Shown here in pieces: positions 18,249 to 24,975 of a stretch of DNA of 56,291 nucleotides. The notes beneath the pieces are model-generated. The model was given only the letters and a program-made list of their open reading frames with translations. It did not search any database and was not told the origin of the DNA. Source of the DNA: [Flexibacter] sp. ATCC 35208 (GTDB lineage Bacteria > Bacteroidota > Bacteroidia > Chitinophagales > Chitinophagaceae); the NCBI RefSeq assembly GCF_001975825.1, contig NZ_MTKN01000053.1, forward strand, positions 1-56,291, written 5' to 3'. Both the position numbers and the translations under genes were made by a program. Each line of letters opens with the position of its first letter. Within the stretch, counting starts at the first letter, position 1.

Positions 18249-18965
18249 ATGCATAACAATATTAAAGTCATCGCATTTGATGCAGACGACACTTTGTGGG
18301 TAAATGAAACCTACTTCCGGGAAGCGGAAGATCAGTTTACCATTATGCTGGAAGACTTCCTGCCAAGGCATGTAAGCATTAAAGAGCTTTTTAAGACCGA
18401 AATGGACAATATGTCCCTTTATGGATATGGAGTAAAGGCTTTTGTCCTTTCGATGCTGGAAACGGTCCTAAGGATCACAGAAAACAATATTCCCGCTGCC
18501 TACCTTGGTAAGGTCATTCAGATAGGCCGGGATATGCTCAGTAAGCCGGTGATTATGCTGGAAGGAGTTGAAACGGTATTGCAGGCCCTACAGCCACATT
18601 ACCGGCTGGTAGTAGCCACCAAAGGGGATCTGCTGGACCAGGAGCGGAAACTGCGCCTCTCCGGTATCGAACATTACTTTCATCATATTGAAATTATGAG
18701 TGATAAACAGGAGAATGATTATGCAAAGCTCATCAAACGACTGGATATACAGCCAGCGGAATTTATGATGCTGGGCAATTCCCTGAAGTCAGACGTACTG
18801 CCGGTACTTGCACTGGGTGGTTTTGGCGGCCATATTCCTTTTCATACCACGTGGGAACATGAACGCATCGACTTTACAATTAATCATCCGAACTTCTATG
18901 AGTTCACCACCATCACTGATACACTCGCCAAACTACTGCCGGAACAAAATGCGGTTACTAAATAA
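18249..18965 (+). CDS. HAD-superfamily hydrolase
   Basis: 238 residues. The HAD motifs are in order: FDADDTLW with nucleophile Asp11 and acid/base Asp13; VVATKGD (motif II/III lysine region, about residue 122); and GNSLKSDV (motif IV, about residue 178). An alpha-helical cap of about 100 residues between motifs I and II makes it a C1-type HAD, the group of phosphatases and dehalogenases that includes the phosphoglycolate-phosphatase-like enzymes. Substrate unknown. It overlaps the MFS gene by 17 bp, so the two are translationally coupled and may form one functional unit, for example detoxification and export (inference). Confidence 0.85.
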   Translation: MHNNIKVIAFDADDTLWVNETYFREAEDQFTIMLEDFLPRHVSIKELFKTEMDNMSLYGYGVKAFVLSMLETVLRITENNIPAAYLGKVIQIGRDMLSKPVIMLEGVETVLQALQPHYRLVVATKGDLLDQERKLRLSGIEHYFHHIEIMSDKQENDYAKLIKRLDIQPAEFMMLGNSLKSDVLPVLALGGFGGHIPFHTTWEHERIDFTINHPNFYEFTTITDTLAKLLPEQNAVTK

Positions 18966-20280
18966 AAACCTTGTCTTAGCAATTGCCTCTATGGGCATTT
19001 TTGTAGAAGCCCTCGACATTGCCATCGTAAATCTGGCATTGCCAAAAATTGAAGCTGACCTCGGATTAAGTAATGATTCCGGTTATAAAATACAAAGTAT
19101 CTATATCCTGATCTATGGGAGCTTTTTAATCCTGGGTGGTAAATTATCTGACTACCTTGGTAGAAAGACCATCTTTATGGCGGGATGTGGTATCTTCATG
19201 ATCACCTCATTGGGTGCTGGATTGTCACATTCGCTCAATACCCTGATCCTTTTCAGGGCATTGCAGGGATTGGGAGCTGCGTTATTAATGCCATCTGCAT
19301 TTTCTATTGTCAATTACTATTTTAAAGAGCCGCATGAACGCGGGAAGGCAATGGGCATCTTTGGGTCTTTTGCGGCCACAGGGGCTGCGGGTGGTGTGTC
19401 TGTAGGTGGGATTATTGCCAATTACTTGGGATGGTCGTGGGTGTTTTTGATGAATGTGCCTATACTGTTGGTGATCCTTGTAATTGCGTATCTCTATCTG
19501 GAAAAGGATACAAAGAGTGATAGCAGGTTGCCGGATATTCCGGCTGCGATTGCGCTGGTGTTGGGCATGATTTGTTTGTCGAAAATTACTGAAGGTAGCT
19601 ATTTGTTGATTTCTGTGATTGTTTTAATAGTAGCTGCTTATTATTTATATAGCAGGCTTAAAACCCAGCCAGCACCATTATTAGATCTGAAGGTGTTGAT
19701 ACTTTCTTCTTTACGGAAAGGTACTTTATTGTTTTTTTTACTAGGCGCGTTGTTTACAGGATATTTATTGCTGATGAGTTTTCTCTTGCAACAAAACTTT
19801 CATTTTACCCCTGCGGAGGCCGGTTTTCTCATGATGCCATTCAATATCATCTCAATATTGTTAGGAAGGTTTGGATTACCTGCTTTATCATTGAAATTTT
19901 CTCCTAAACAGATAGCCATGGGTGGTGCAGTGGCAATGCTGATGGGCGCTGTTTCGCTTGTCATTGCAGTACAGATCCATCTTTTAGTTTTCTTGCTGGC
20001 AGGTGGTGCCTTTATCGCGGGGATAGGCATGACGCTTTGTTATACCGGGTATACAGTGATAGCCATGGAGCATGTACCTACTGAACATTTAGGGATTGCC
20101 GCCAGCCTGATTAATACTGCCTATTTTGTGGGAGGTGGGGTTGGCTTACCGCTTATTTCCATCTTCATGCCGCATGATTCAGGGGAGTTGAATAGCCGTC
20201 CATTATGGTTGTTATGCATTGTCGCACTTTTATCAATAGCAAGGTTATTATACAGAAAAAAGAGCGTGTATCAAAAGTAA
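18949..20280 (+). CDS. MFS drug-efflux-type transporter (DHA family)
   Basis: About 443 residues from the ATG at 18949, inside the end of the HAD gene. A longer reading from 18808 would have a non-membrane, improbable N-terminus lying in another frame of the HAD gene, so it is rejected. The first helix region is MGIFVEALDIAIVNLALPKI, typical of the EmrB/QacA (DHA) groups, with motif A GGKLSDYLGRKT between helices 2 and 3 and motif C-like residues in helix 5 (GAAGGVSVGGIIANYLGW). About 12-14 hydrophobic segments follow to the C-terminus. It is an inner-membrane proton-driven exporter; the substrate is unknown. The last codons form the left arm of the terminator at 20258-20295. Confidence 0.85.
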   Translation: MRLLNKNLVLAIASMGIFVEALDIAIVNLALPKIEADLGLSNDSGYKIQSIYILIYGSFLILGGKLSDYLGRKTIFMAGCGIFMITSLGAGLSHSLNTLILFRALQGLGAALLMPSAFSIVNYYFKEPHERGKAMGIFGSFAATGAAGGVSVGGIIANYLGWSWVFLMNVPILLVILVIAYLYLEKDTKSDSRLPDIPAAIALVLGMICLSKITEGSYLLISVIVLIVAAYYLYSRLKTQPAPLLDLKVLILSSLRKGTLLFFLLGALFTGYLLLMSFLLQQNFHFTPAEAGFLMMPFNIISILLGRFGLPALSLKFSPKQIAMGGAVAMLMGAVSLVIAVQIHLLVFLLAGGAFIAGIGMTLCYTGYTVIAMEHVPTEHLGIAASLINTAYFVGGGVGLPLISIFMPHDSGELNSRPLWLLCIVALLSIARLLYRKKSVYQK

Positions 20281-20295
20281 GATACACGCTCTTTT
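20258..20295 (+). terminator. Terminator overlapping the MFS gene end
   Basis: AAAAGAGCGTGTATC pairs perfectly with GATACACGCTCTTTT over an 8-nt loop. The left arm codes for the last residues of the MFS protein, and the TAA stop (20278-20280) lies in the loop. A T-rich end follows. The T-rich complement lets it also act for the converging TonB receptor gene, although that gene ends 89 bp away. Confidence 0.88.
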
Positions 20296-20383
20296 CATTC
20301 GGATACCTGATGGAGCCAGGTTTCCATTTATGCTGTTCTAAGGAGGTTCATTTATTTTTGATACATCCTGTTTTTATTAAAAG

Positions 20384-22303
20384 TTATAAAGTTACTCTAA
20401 ACCCACCCATCAACCATCGTCCTGGCATCTGGGCACCTGTAAGGTCCGCATATGTTTTATTAAACACGTTGTCCGCTTCTACATTCAGGCTGAGTTTATT
20501 TTTGATCACGAATACATCTGCTTTAATACTCGCTACAAAGTATTCCTTTGTGACCATACCAGCTATACCACTTGCTGCCTGGGGATCTCTTACTTTGTAC
20601 AAACCATTTACACTTATACCAAACAACTGGTTACGGTATGACAACATACCATTCAGCAGGAAGCGTGCGTGTGAAGAGATATAAAAAGACTGCTGACCTT
20701 CCTGGATATCAGAATACAACCAGGTAGCACCTGCTGTAGCACTTACGGTATGCTTTTCCTGATAGGTCCTGGTAAACTGGATATCAGTTTCCACCCCACT
20801 GGTCACCATCTTTGAAATATTGGTCGCCAGTGAATATACACCTGTAGGTGACAGGTTATGTTTGTAAGGCATATTATCGTAAGCAGTGGTGGTCCAGTCG
20901 ATCAGGTCATTGTACCTACGCTGGAATAAGGTAGAAGATACACGGAAATATTTACCAAAATAATCCGCACCTGCTTCATAGCTGAAGGAGCTTTCTGCTT
21001 TCAGATCAGGGTTACCGATCTTTCCACTTGTAACCAGTGCTTTGTTATTGTTGTTGTATCGTTCGGTGAAGTCAGCGTTACGGATAGTTTTACCTGCGCT
21101 ACCACGAATCTGGAACTGACCTGTTCTATAGCTGGCATTCAGCTGAGGCACCAGCTCATAACCACTCCGCTCATCCCAGTCCAGGCGTAATGCAGGGCTC
21201 AGGGTGAGTACATCAAGTACTGTCGCTGTCATGGAAGCAAAACCTGCTGCCTGGTTCACGGTGTGATTCCCTCTGTCGTTGGAGACAATGCTCTTTTGCT
21301 GGAACTGACCACCTGCTACAAAACTGATATCGTCATTGAACTTATGCTCGTAAGTGGCGAGGGACTGCAATAACTTACTGCGGTTGTCATTGGCAATAGA
21401 AACAGAATTATATACGTAGTGATCGCTCATATTCTTATAGCCTGCCATCAGACTAAAAGAATTATTCTTCTTGCGGTAAGACAAGTTCAGTTGCTGCCAC
21501 CAGGTAGAAAGTTTTTCGCTGGCGGTATCGGAAACGTAAGTAGTGTAGAAGTTCTGCGCGGCGAACTTTCTATCGTCATAACTCAGGCGGTAAGAGAGTT
21601 TCCAGTTATCGCTCAGTTTATAACTGGCGGATCCGGAAATAGTGTGCAGGTGAAAATATCCATCAATACCACGCTGCGGCTGACCATCTGCATTATTGGT
21701 TTGTCCACCGATATCAACGGCCAGTTTATCTGTACTATAGTAAGCATTTGCGTTTCCGTTAAACAGTCCGTATGCGCCACCTGTAGCACCTGCGGTGATC
21801 TTTCTGGAGGGTTTGCTGTTCTGATTGTGTGCAAAGGTTTTAGTGATAATGTGGATCACGCCACCTACAGCATCGGAACCATAGATCGCTGAGGAAGCGC
21901 CTTTCAGTACTTCGATATGATCGATTTCGGCAGGATTGACAGGAATGTAACTGCTGAAGTGTCCGGTATTCGGATCGTTCACACGAACACCATCGAGGAT
22001 CACGAGTACCTGCTGGAAGGTACCGCCACGGATCACGATATCGCTGGCAGCGCCCATCGGACCTTTGGCCTGTACTTCTACACCTGGCAGGTAGCGGAGT
22101 ACTTCATCTATTGAATGGACAGGCATTCTGGCGATGTCCTCTCCTTTTATTACGTATAAGTTACGACCTGTTTTAGAACTCACTACCGGATTCACTGTGG
22201 CGGTGACTGTAACCGCGTCTAATTCATTTATTTTGTCCTGCGCCGGCAGCGTCAAAGCATATAGCATGCTGGCGGCCATAGGTAATGCTAATTTTGGAAA
22301 CAT
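20384..22303 (-). CDS. TonB-dependent outer-membrane receptor (BtuB/CirA-like)
   Basis: 639 residues with a signal peptide (MFPKLALPMAASMLYALTLP). It lacks an N-terminal CarboxypepD-like domain and goes straight into a TonB box region (LDAVTVTATV). The plug follows, with the conserved VLRYLPGVEV, DIVIRGG, VLVILDGVRVNDP, IDHIEVLKGASSAIYGSDA and GGVIHIITK motifs (residues about 40-155). The rest is a 22-strand barrel ending in an aromatic or hydrophobic strand (GRWLMGGFRVTL). This architecture is that of small-substrate receptors for cobalamin, haem or ferric chelates rather than SusC proteins. I looked for a cobalamin riboswitch upstream and did not find one. Ligand unknown. Confidence 0.9.
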   Translation of the reverse strand: MFPKLALPMAASMLYALTLPAQDKINELDAVTVTATVNPVVSSKTGRNLYVIKGEDIARMPVHSIDEVLRYLPGVEVQAKGPMGAASDIVIRGGTFQQVLVILDGVRVNDPNTGHFSSYIPVNPAEIDHIEVLKGASSAIYGSDAVGGVIHIITKTFAHNQNSKPSRKITAGATGGAYGLFNGNANAYYSTDKLAVDIGGQTNNADGQPQRGIDGYFHLHTISGSASYKLSDNWKLSYRLSYDDRKFAAQNFYTTYVSDTASEKLSTWWQQLNLSYRKKNNSFSLMAGYKNMSDHYVYNSVSIANDNRSKLLQSLATYEHKFNDDISFVAGGQFQQKSIVSNDRGNHTVNQAAGFASMTATVLDVLTLSPALRLDWDERSGYELVPQLNASYRTGQFQIRGSAGKTIRNADFTERYNNNNKALVTSGKIGNPDLKAESSFSYEAGADYFGKYFRVSSTLFQRRYNDLIDWTTTAYDNMPYKHNLSPTGVYSLATNISKMVTSGVETDIQFTRTYQEKHTVSATAGATWLYSDIQEGQQSFYISSHARFLLNGMLSYRNQLFGISVNGLYKVRDPQAASGIAGMVTKEYFVASIKADVFVIKNKLSLNVEADNVFNKTYADLTGAQMPGRWLMGGFRVTL

Positions 22304-22408
22304 TAGGTATGGTTTACTGATTGGGCGGCAAAGGTACAGTAAAAATAATTAGTTCATCATTCGGTAGTCTATCATTTTGGATTTAGTCATGCCGGCCGCA
22401 GGCCCCTG

Positions 22409-22455
22409 CCGAATCTCCCGCGCAGTTGCCGTAGACAATTGCGCGGGAAATTCGG
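22409..22455. repeat. Long GC-rich hairpin upstream of the TonB receptor
   Basis: CCGAAT plus TCCCGCGCAGTTG pairs with CAATTGCGCGGGA plus ATTCGG across a 7-nt loop, giving about 19-20 paired bases with one C-A mismatch. T-rich sequence (TGTTTATTTTT) follows on the plus strand, but no plus-strand gene ends here. It lies between the GNAT gene region and the receptor start, 105 bp upstream of the latter. Role open: REP-like element, minus-strand attenuator or terminator. The rest of 22304-22632 holds a short possible remnant (22501-22626). Confidence 0.65.
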
Positions 22456-22500
22456 GTGTTTATTTTTAAGAAAATTGAAATTGAGTCATCATACACCACG

Positions 22501-22626
22501 TTAAATACCTACCTGACGGAATATTTGCTGTAGCATATCCAGTTTTTGATCATACATATCACCAAGAGACATTTTTTTCCAGTCGCTTAATGTAGTGTTT
22601 TTACATTCGATGCAAAGCGCTATAGA
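22501..22626 (-). pseudogene. Possible short gene remnant after the GNAT gene
   Basis: Between a TAA/TGA pair and a TAA the frame reads SIALCIECKNTTLSDWKKM, then SLGDMYDQKLDMLQ, then QIFRQVGI. The residue composition looks protein-like and there is an internal ATG after an A-rich stretch. It could be the tail of a lost gene or a very short real gene of 23-40 residues. No family recognised. Confidence 0.25.
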
Positions 22627-22632
22627 TTATCA

Positions 22633-23019
22633 CTAAGAAATGATCTTTTGTAATAAAACCAGGTTTAACCATTGGCCATTTTTGCGACCCACTTCTTTTA
22701 TTTTTCCAATGTTTTCAAAACCCATTTTCTCATGGAAGATGATACTGCCTTCATTGGAAGAATCTATCACAGCAATAAACGTGTGAAAGCCCCGCTCCTT
22801 GCCGTCTGACAAGAGCCGTTCCAGCAATTGCCGGCCCATACCTTTCCCATGAAAATCTTTCTTAAAATAAAGACCATGCTCCGCAGAATGAGCATAAGCA
22901 TTCCGCTCCCGAAACTGGCTATAAGTACCGTATCCTACTACCTGCCCATCTACTTCTACTACAAATATGGGCAATCCCAATTCCGCCTTTTTATGAAACC
23001 AGCTCTCCATAAACTCCAT
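22633..23019 (-). CDS. GNAT acetyltransferase lacking its N-terminus (possible pseudogene)
   Basis: 128 residues resembling phosphinothricin or L-amino-acid N-acetyltransferases (Pat/MnaT type). Visible features are the strand PIFVVEVDGQVVGYGTYSQF, the EHGLYF strand, the acetyl-CoA loop HGKGMGRQLL (about residue 58-67), SSNEGSIIFHEKMGF and the C-terminal QWLNLVLLQK. Intact relatives have about 165 residues and start with roughly 30 more (the IYN.AV..T region). Here homologous codons continue upstream of the ATG only as GTYNYDFEPKN and then hit a TAG. So the first strand and helix are missing and the enzyme may be inactive. A frameshift or point mutation near 23050 is the simplest cause; no matching N-terminus was found in other frames. 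Confidence 0.7.
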   Translation of the reverse strand: MEFMESWFHKKAELGLPIFVVEVDGQVVGYGTYSQFRERNAYAHSAEHGLYFKKDFHGKGMGRQLLERLLSDGKERGFHTFIAVIDSSNEGSIIFHEKMGFENIGKIKEVGRKNGQWLNLVLLQKIIS

Positions 23020-23226
23020 GTTTTTGGGCTCGAAGTCATAATTGTAAGTCCCCTGCTATCGGCAGTATGTTTGATCCTGCTTTTTTAATACAGACCTTTC
23101 AGGGAACAGATAGGGTTTGAACACTCCCTGTCATTTAGTAAGTTTTTTAAGTCCAGGACACAGCTGACACCTTTGCAGTTCAGGGAAGCATTTATCTAAT
23201 TAAAGAGAGATTGAAGTTAAAGTTAC

Positions 23227-23278
23227 ATTTCATCTCAAAGCCATTTTGGGAGAAAGAAACATGGCTTTGAGATGAAAT
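23227..23278. terminator. Perfect 18-bp inverted repeat after qor
   Basis: ATTTCATCTCAAAGCCAT at 23227-23244 pairs perfectly with 23261-23278 across a 16-nt loop. It begins 10 bp after the stop of the quinone oxidoreductase gene. Short T-rich ends lie on both sides, with TTATTTTTT on the plus side. Probable terminator of the qor transcript. Confidence 0.75.
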
Positions 23279-23288
23279 AACTTATTTT

Positions 23289-24224
23289 TTATGGTTGCAA
23301 AATAATACTACCTGTCGTTTTTCTGGATTCCAGATCTGCATGGGCTTTTGCCGCATCAGCTAAAGAATAAATAGTCGGATTTTCAATGCTCAACACTCCC
23401 TTTCGGATCAGGTCAAAGATCTCTTCCATCGCTTTCCCACTTTTATCCTGATAGGCAGGATAGTGATTCAGGACAGCCGTTACAAAATGGATATTTCTAT
23501 CTTCCATCCATTGCGTATCTATATCTGGCATACCGGATGGCCAACCGTATAATACCGCAGTGCCACCGGGTTTTATCAACTCCAATGATTGCTGGAAAGT
23601 AGTTTTGCCAATACCATCATATACCACATCCACTACTTCTGTTAACTGCTCATTTTGCAAATTAATTACTTTTTGAAAGCCACGCTTCAAAGCAAGTTCT
23701 TTCTTTGCCGCATTTCCTACTGTACCAATTACAGTGGCACCTATTGACCGCGCCCATGCACTCAATAATGAGCCTACTCCTCCCATCATAGCATGTACCA
23801 ATACAACCTCCCCGGCTTTTACTTCATGACTTGCTTTTAGCAACATATGTGCAGTCAATCCTTTCACCATTACGGAAGCAGCCTGTTCAAAAGTAATATC
23901 ATCAGGCAGTTTATACAGCTCATTTTCATTTAGTACCTTGTGTTCCGCATAAGCACCAGCTGTGCCATAATAAGCCACCCGATCTCCGGGTGCGAATTGC
24001 TTCACGGCATCGCCAACCTGCTCAATAATACCGGCAGCTTCCAGTCCAATGGGCGCAGGAAAGGCATCGACAGGAAAGGTACCATTTCTGAAAAACACAT
24101 CTACATAATTCACCCCGATGGCTTTTTGGCGGATCAATACTTCCTGTGGGCCGGGAGGCCTCAATTCAACAGTCTGATATTTTAATTTATCTGTTTCTTC
24201 AATCAATACAACATTTGTAATCAT
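23289..24224 (-). CDS. qor: NADPH:quinone oxidoreductase (zeta-crystallin type)
   Basis: 311 residues. The N-terminal GroES-like domain has QKAIGVNYVDVFFRNG and GLEAAGIIEQVGD, the signature of zinc-free quinone reductases of the MDR superfamily; the cysteine and histidine zinc ligands of alcohol dehydrogenases are absent. The nucleotide-binding Rossmann domain follows with VLVHAMMGGVGSLLSAWARS (about residue 141). These enzymes reduce quinones with NADPH by one electron or reduce related enones, in the cytoplasm. The gene is transcribed away from an HxlR regulator (24328-24702) across a 36-bp palindrome, a layout known for redox-sensing HxlR-qor pairs such as QorR-qor2 of Corynebacterium. It is therefore probably induced by quinones or electrophiles. 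Confidence 0.88.
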   Translation of the reverse strand: MITNVVLIEETDKLKYQTVELRPPGPQEVLIRQKAIGVNYVDVFFRNGTFPVDAFPAPIGLEAAGIIEQVGDAVKQFAPGDRVAYYGTAGAYAEHKVLNENELYKLPDDITFEQAASVMVKGLTAHMLLKASHEVKAGEVVLVHAMMGGVGSLLSAWARSIGATVIGTVGNAAKKELALKRGFQKVINLQNEQLTEVVDVVYDGIGKTTFQQSLELIKPGGTAVLYGWPSGMPDIDTQWMEDRNIHFVTAVLNHYPAYQDKSGKAMEEIFDLIRKGVLSIENPTIYSLADAAKAHADLESRKTTGSIILQP

Positions 24225-24262
24225 ACATTCCTATTTGCCAACAAAGCTACCGGGCCTTGCGC

Positions 24263-24323
24263 CAAAAATAAAGTCACTTCCTGTAAGGGAAGTACTTCCC
24301 TTACAGGAAGTCAACTATATTTG
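24263..24323. promoter_or_regulatory. Divergent qor/hxlR promoters with a perfect 36-bp palindrome operator
   Basis: Positions 24276-24311 form a perfect palindrome: ACTTCCTGTAAGGGAAGT followed by its exact reverse complement. On the right, TATATTTG (24316-24323) is a -7 element for the HxlR gene. On the left, the minus strand reads TATTTTTG (24270 to 24263), a -7 element for qor. The palindrome covers the -33 position of both promoters, and neither has a TTG there. A repressor, or an activator bound in place of the -33 contact, could control both genes at once. Confidence 0.82.
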
Positions 24324-24327
24324 CACT

Positions 24328-24702
24328 ATGGGAAACACAGCAGCCAACGGCCACATATCAGACGAATGCAAACGGCATTTTAAAGCCATTCAGGATACAC
24401 AGGATATTCTGAGCGGTAAATGGAAAATGCTGATCATGGGGATACTTGGATCAGGCAAACGCCGCTACCTGGAATTGCAACGCCTGGTAGATGGGATAGG
24501 CCCGAAAATGCTTTCCAAAGAATTGCAGGAACTGGAAATAAACGGGCTCGTCAGCCGTACGGAGATGGCGACAAAACCCCTTACTGTAGAATATGCACTG
24601 ACCGAATATGGCAGATCTTTAAAACCCATATTGGATGATATGGCAGAATGGGGTAAAAATCACAGGGATAGGGTGATCAAGGACATAACTAGCCTAAAAT
24701 AA
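24328..24702 (+). CDS. HxlR-family transcriptional regulator (redox-sensing type)
   Basis: 124 residues from the ATG at 24328; an earlier in-frame ATG at 24235 lies inside the operator region and is rejected. Winged-helix signature: DILSGKWKMLIMGILGSG, then YLELQRLVDGIGPKMLSKEL, then a wing and YALTEYGRSLKPIL. The only cysteine is Cys14 in SDECKRHF, in the N-terminal position used for thiol redox sensing by YodB and HypR. The gene is divergent from qor and reads over the 36-bp palindrome. It has a -7 element 4 nt before its ATG, so its mRNA is probably leaderless and autoregulated. Likely senses quinones, diamide-type oxidants or aldehydes (inference). Confidence 0.88.
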   Translation: MGNTAANGHISDECKRHFKAIQDTQDILSGKWKMLIMGILGSGKRRYLELQRLVDGIGPKMLSKELQELEINGLVSRTEMATKPLTVEYALTEYGRSLKPILDDMAEWGKNHRDRVIKDITSLK

Positions 24703-24916
24703 CCGGCAATTTTTCTACAGCATATTCCACAGCTTCCACAGGCGAAGTAAATCGTTTGGGAGCACCATCTTCTCCATTGAATATTTTACCTGGTTCATGC
24801 TCTTTTGTAGTATAAGAGACGATGAAGTACTCTGTAGGGATCACATTGAGATCCCCCTCCAGTGGTTCTATATCTAACCACACATCTTTCCCGTCAACTG
24901 TTATTTTCTCTACCAT
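24689..24916 (-). CDS. Small hypothetical protein
   Basis: 75 residues, acidic, soluble, without signal peptide or membrane segment (MVEKITVDGKDVWLDIEPLEGD...). The 3' end overlaps the end of the HxlR gene by 14 bp, tail to tail. I do not recognise a family; the alternation of short strands (KITVDGKDVWLDI, YFIVSYTT) suggests a small beta-rich domain. Balanced residue composition and a plausible C-terminal helix (SPVEAVEYAVEKL) argue for a real gene. Function unknown. Confidence 0.6.
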   Translation of the reverse strand: MVEKITVDGKDVWLDIEPLEGDLNVIPTEYFIVSYTTKEHEPGKIFNGEDGAPKRFTSPVEAVEYAVEKLPVILG

Positions 24917-24975
24917 AATAATCGTTTAATATACCACCCGTATAATTGTGCCAGATAATTTTGTATACTTGAGGT

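Noticed and set aside
18808..18948. Earlier start of the MFS gene
   Set aside because: The added sequence is in another frame of the HAD gene, and the membrane protein motif begins at the ATG at 18949.
22304..22500. Cobalamin or other riboswitch ahead of the TonB receptor
   Set aside because: No B12 box or conserved core could be found; the only structure is the single hairpin at 22409-22455.
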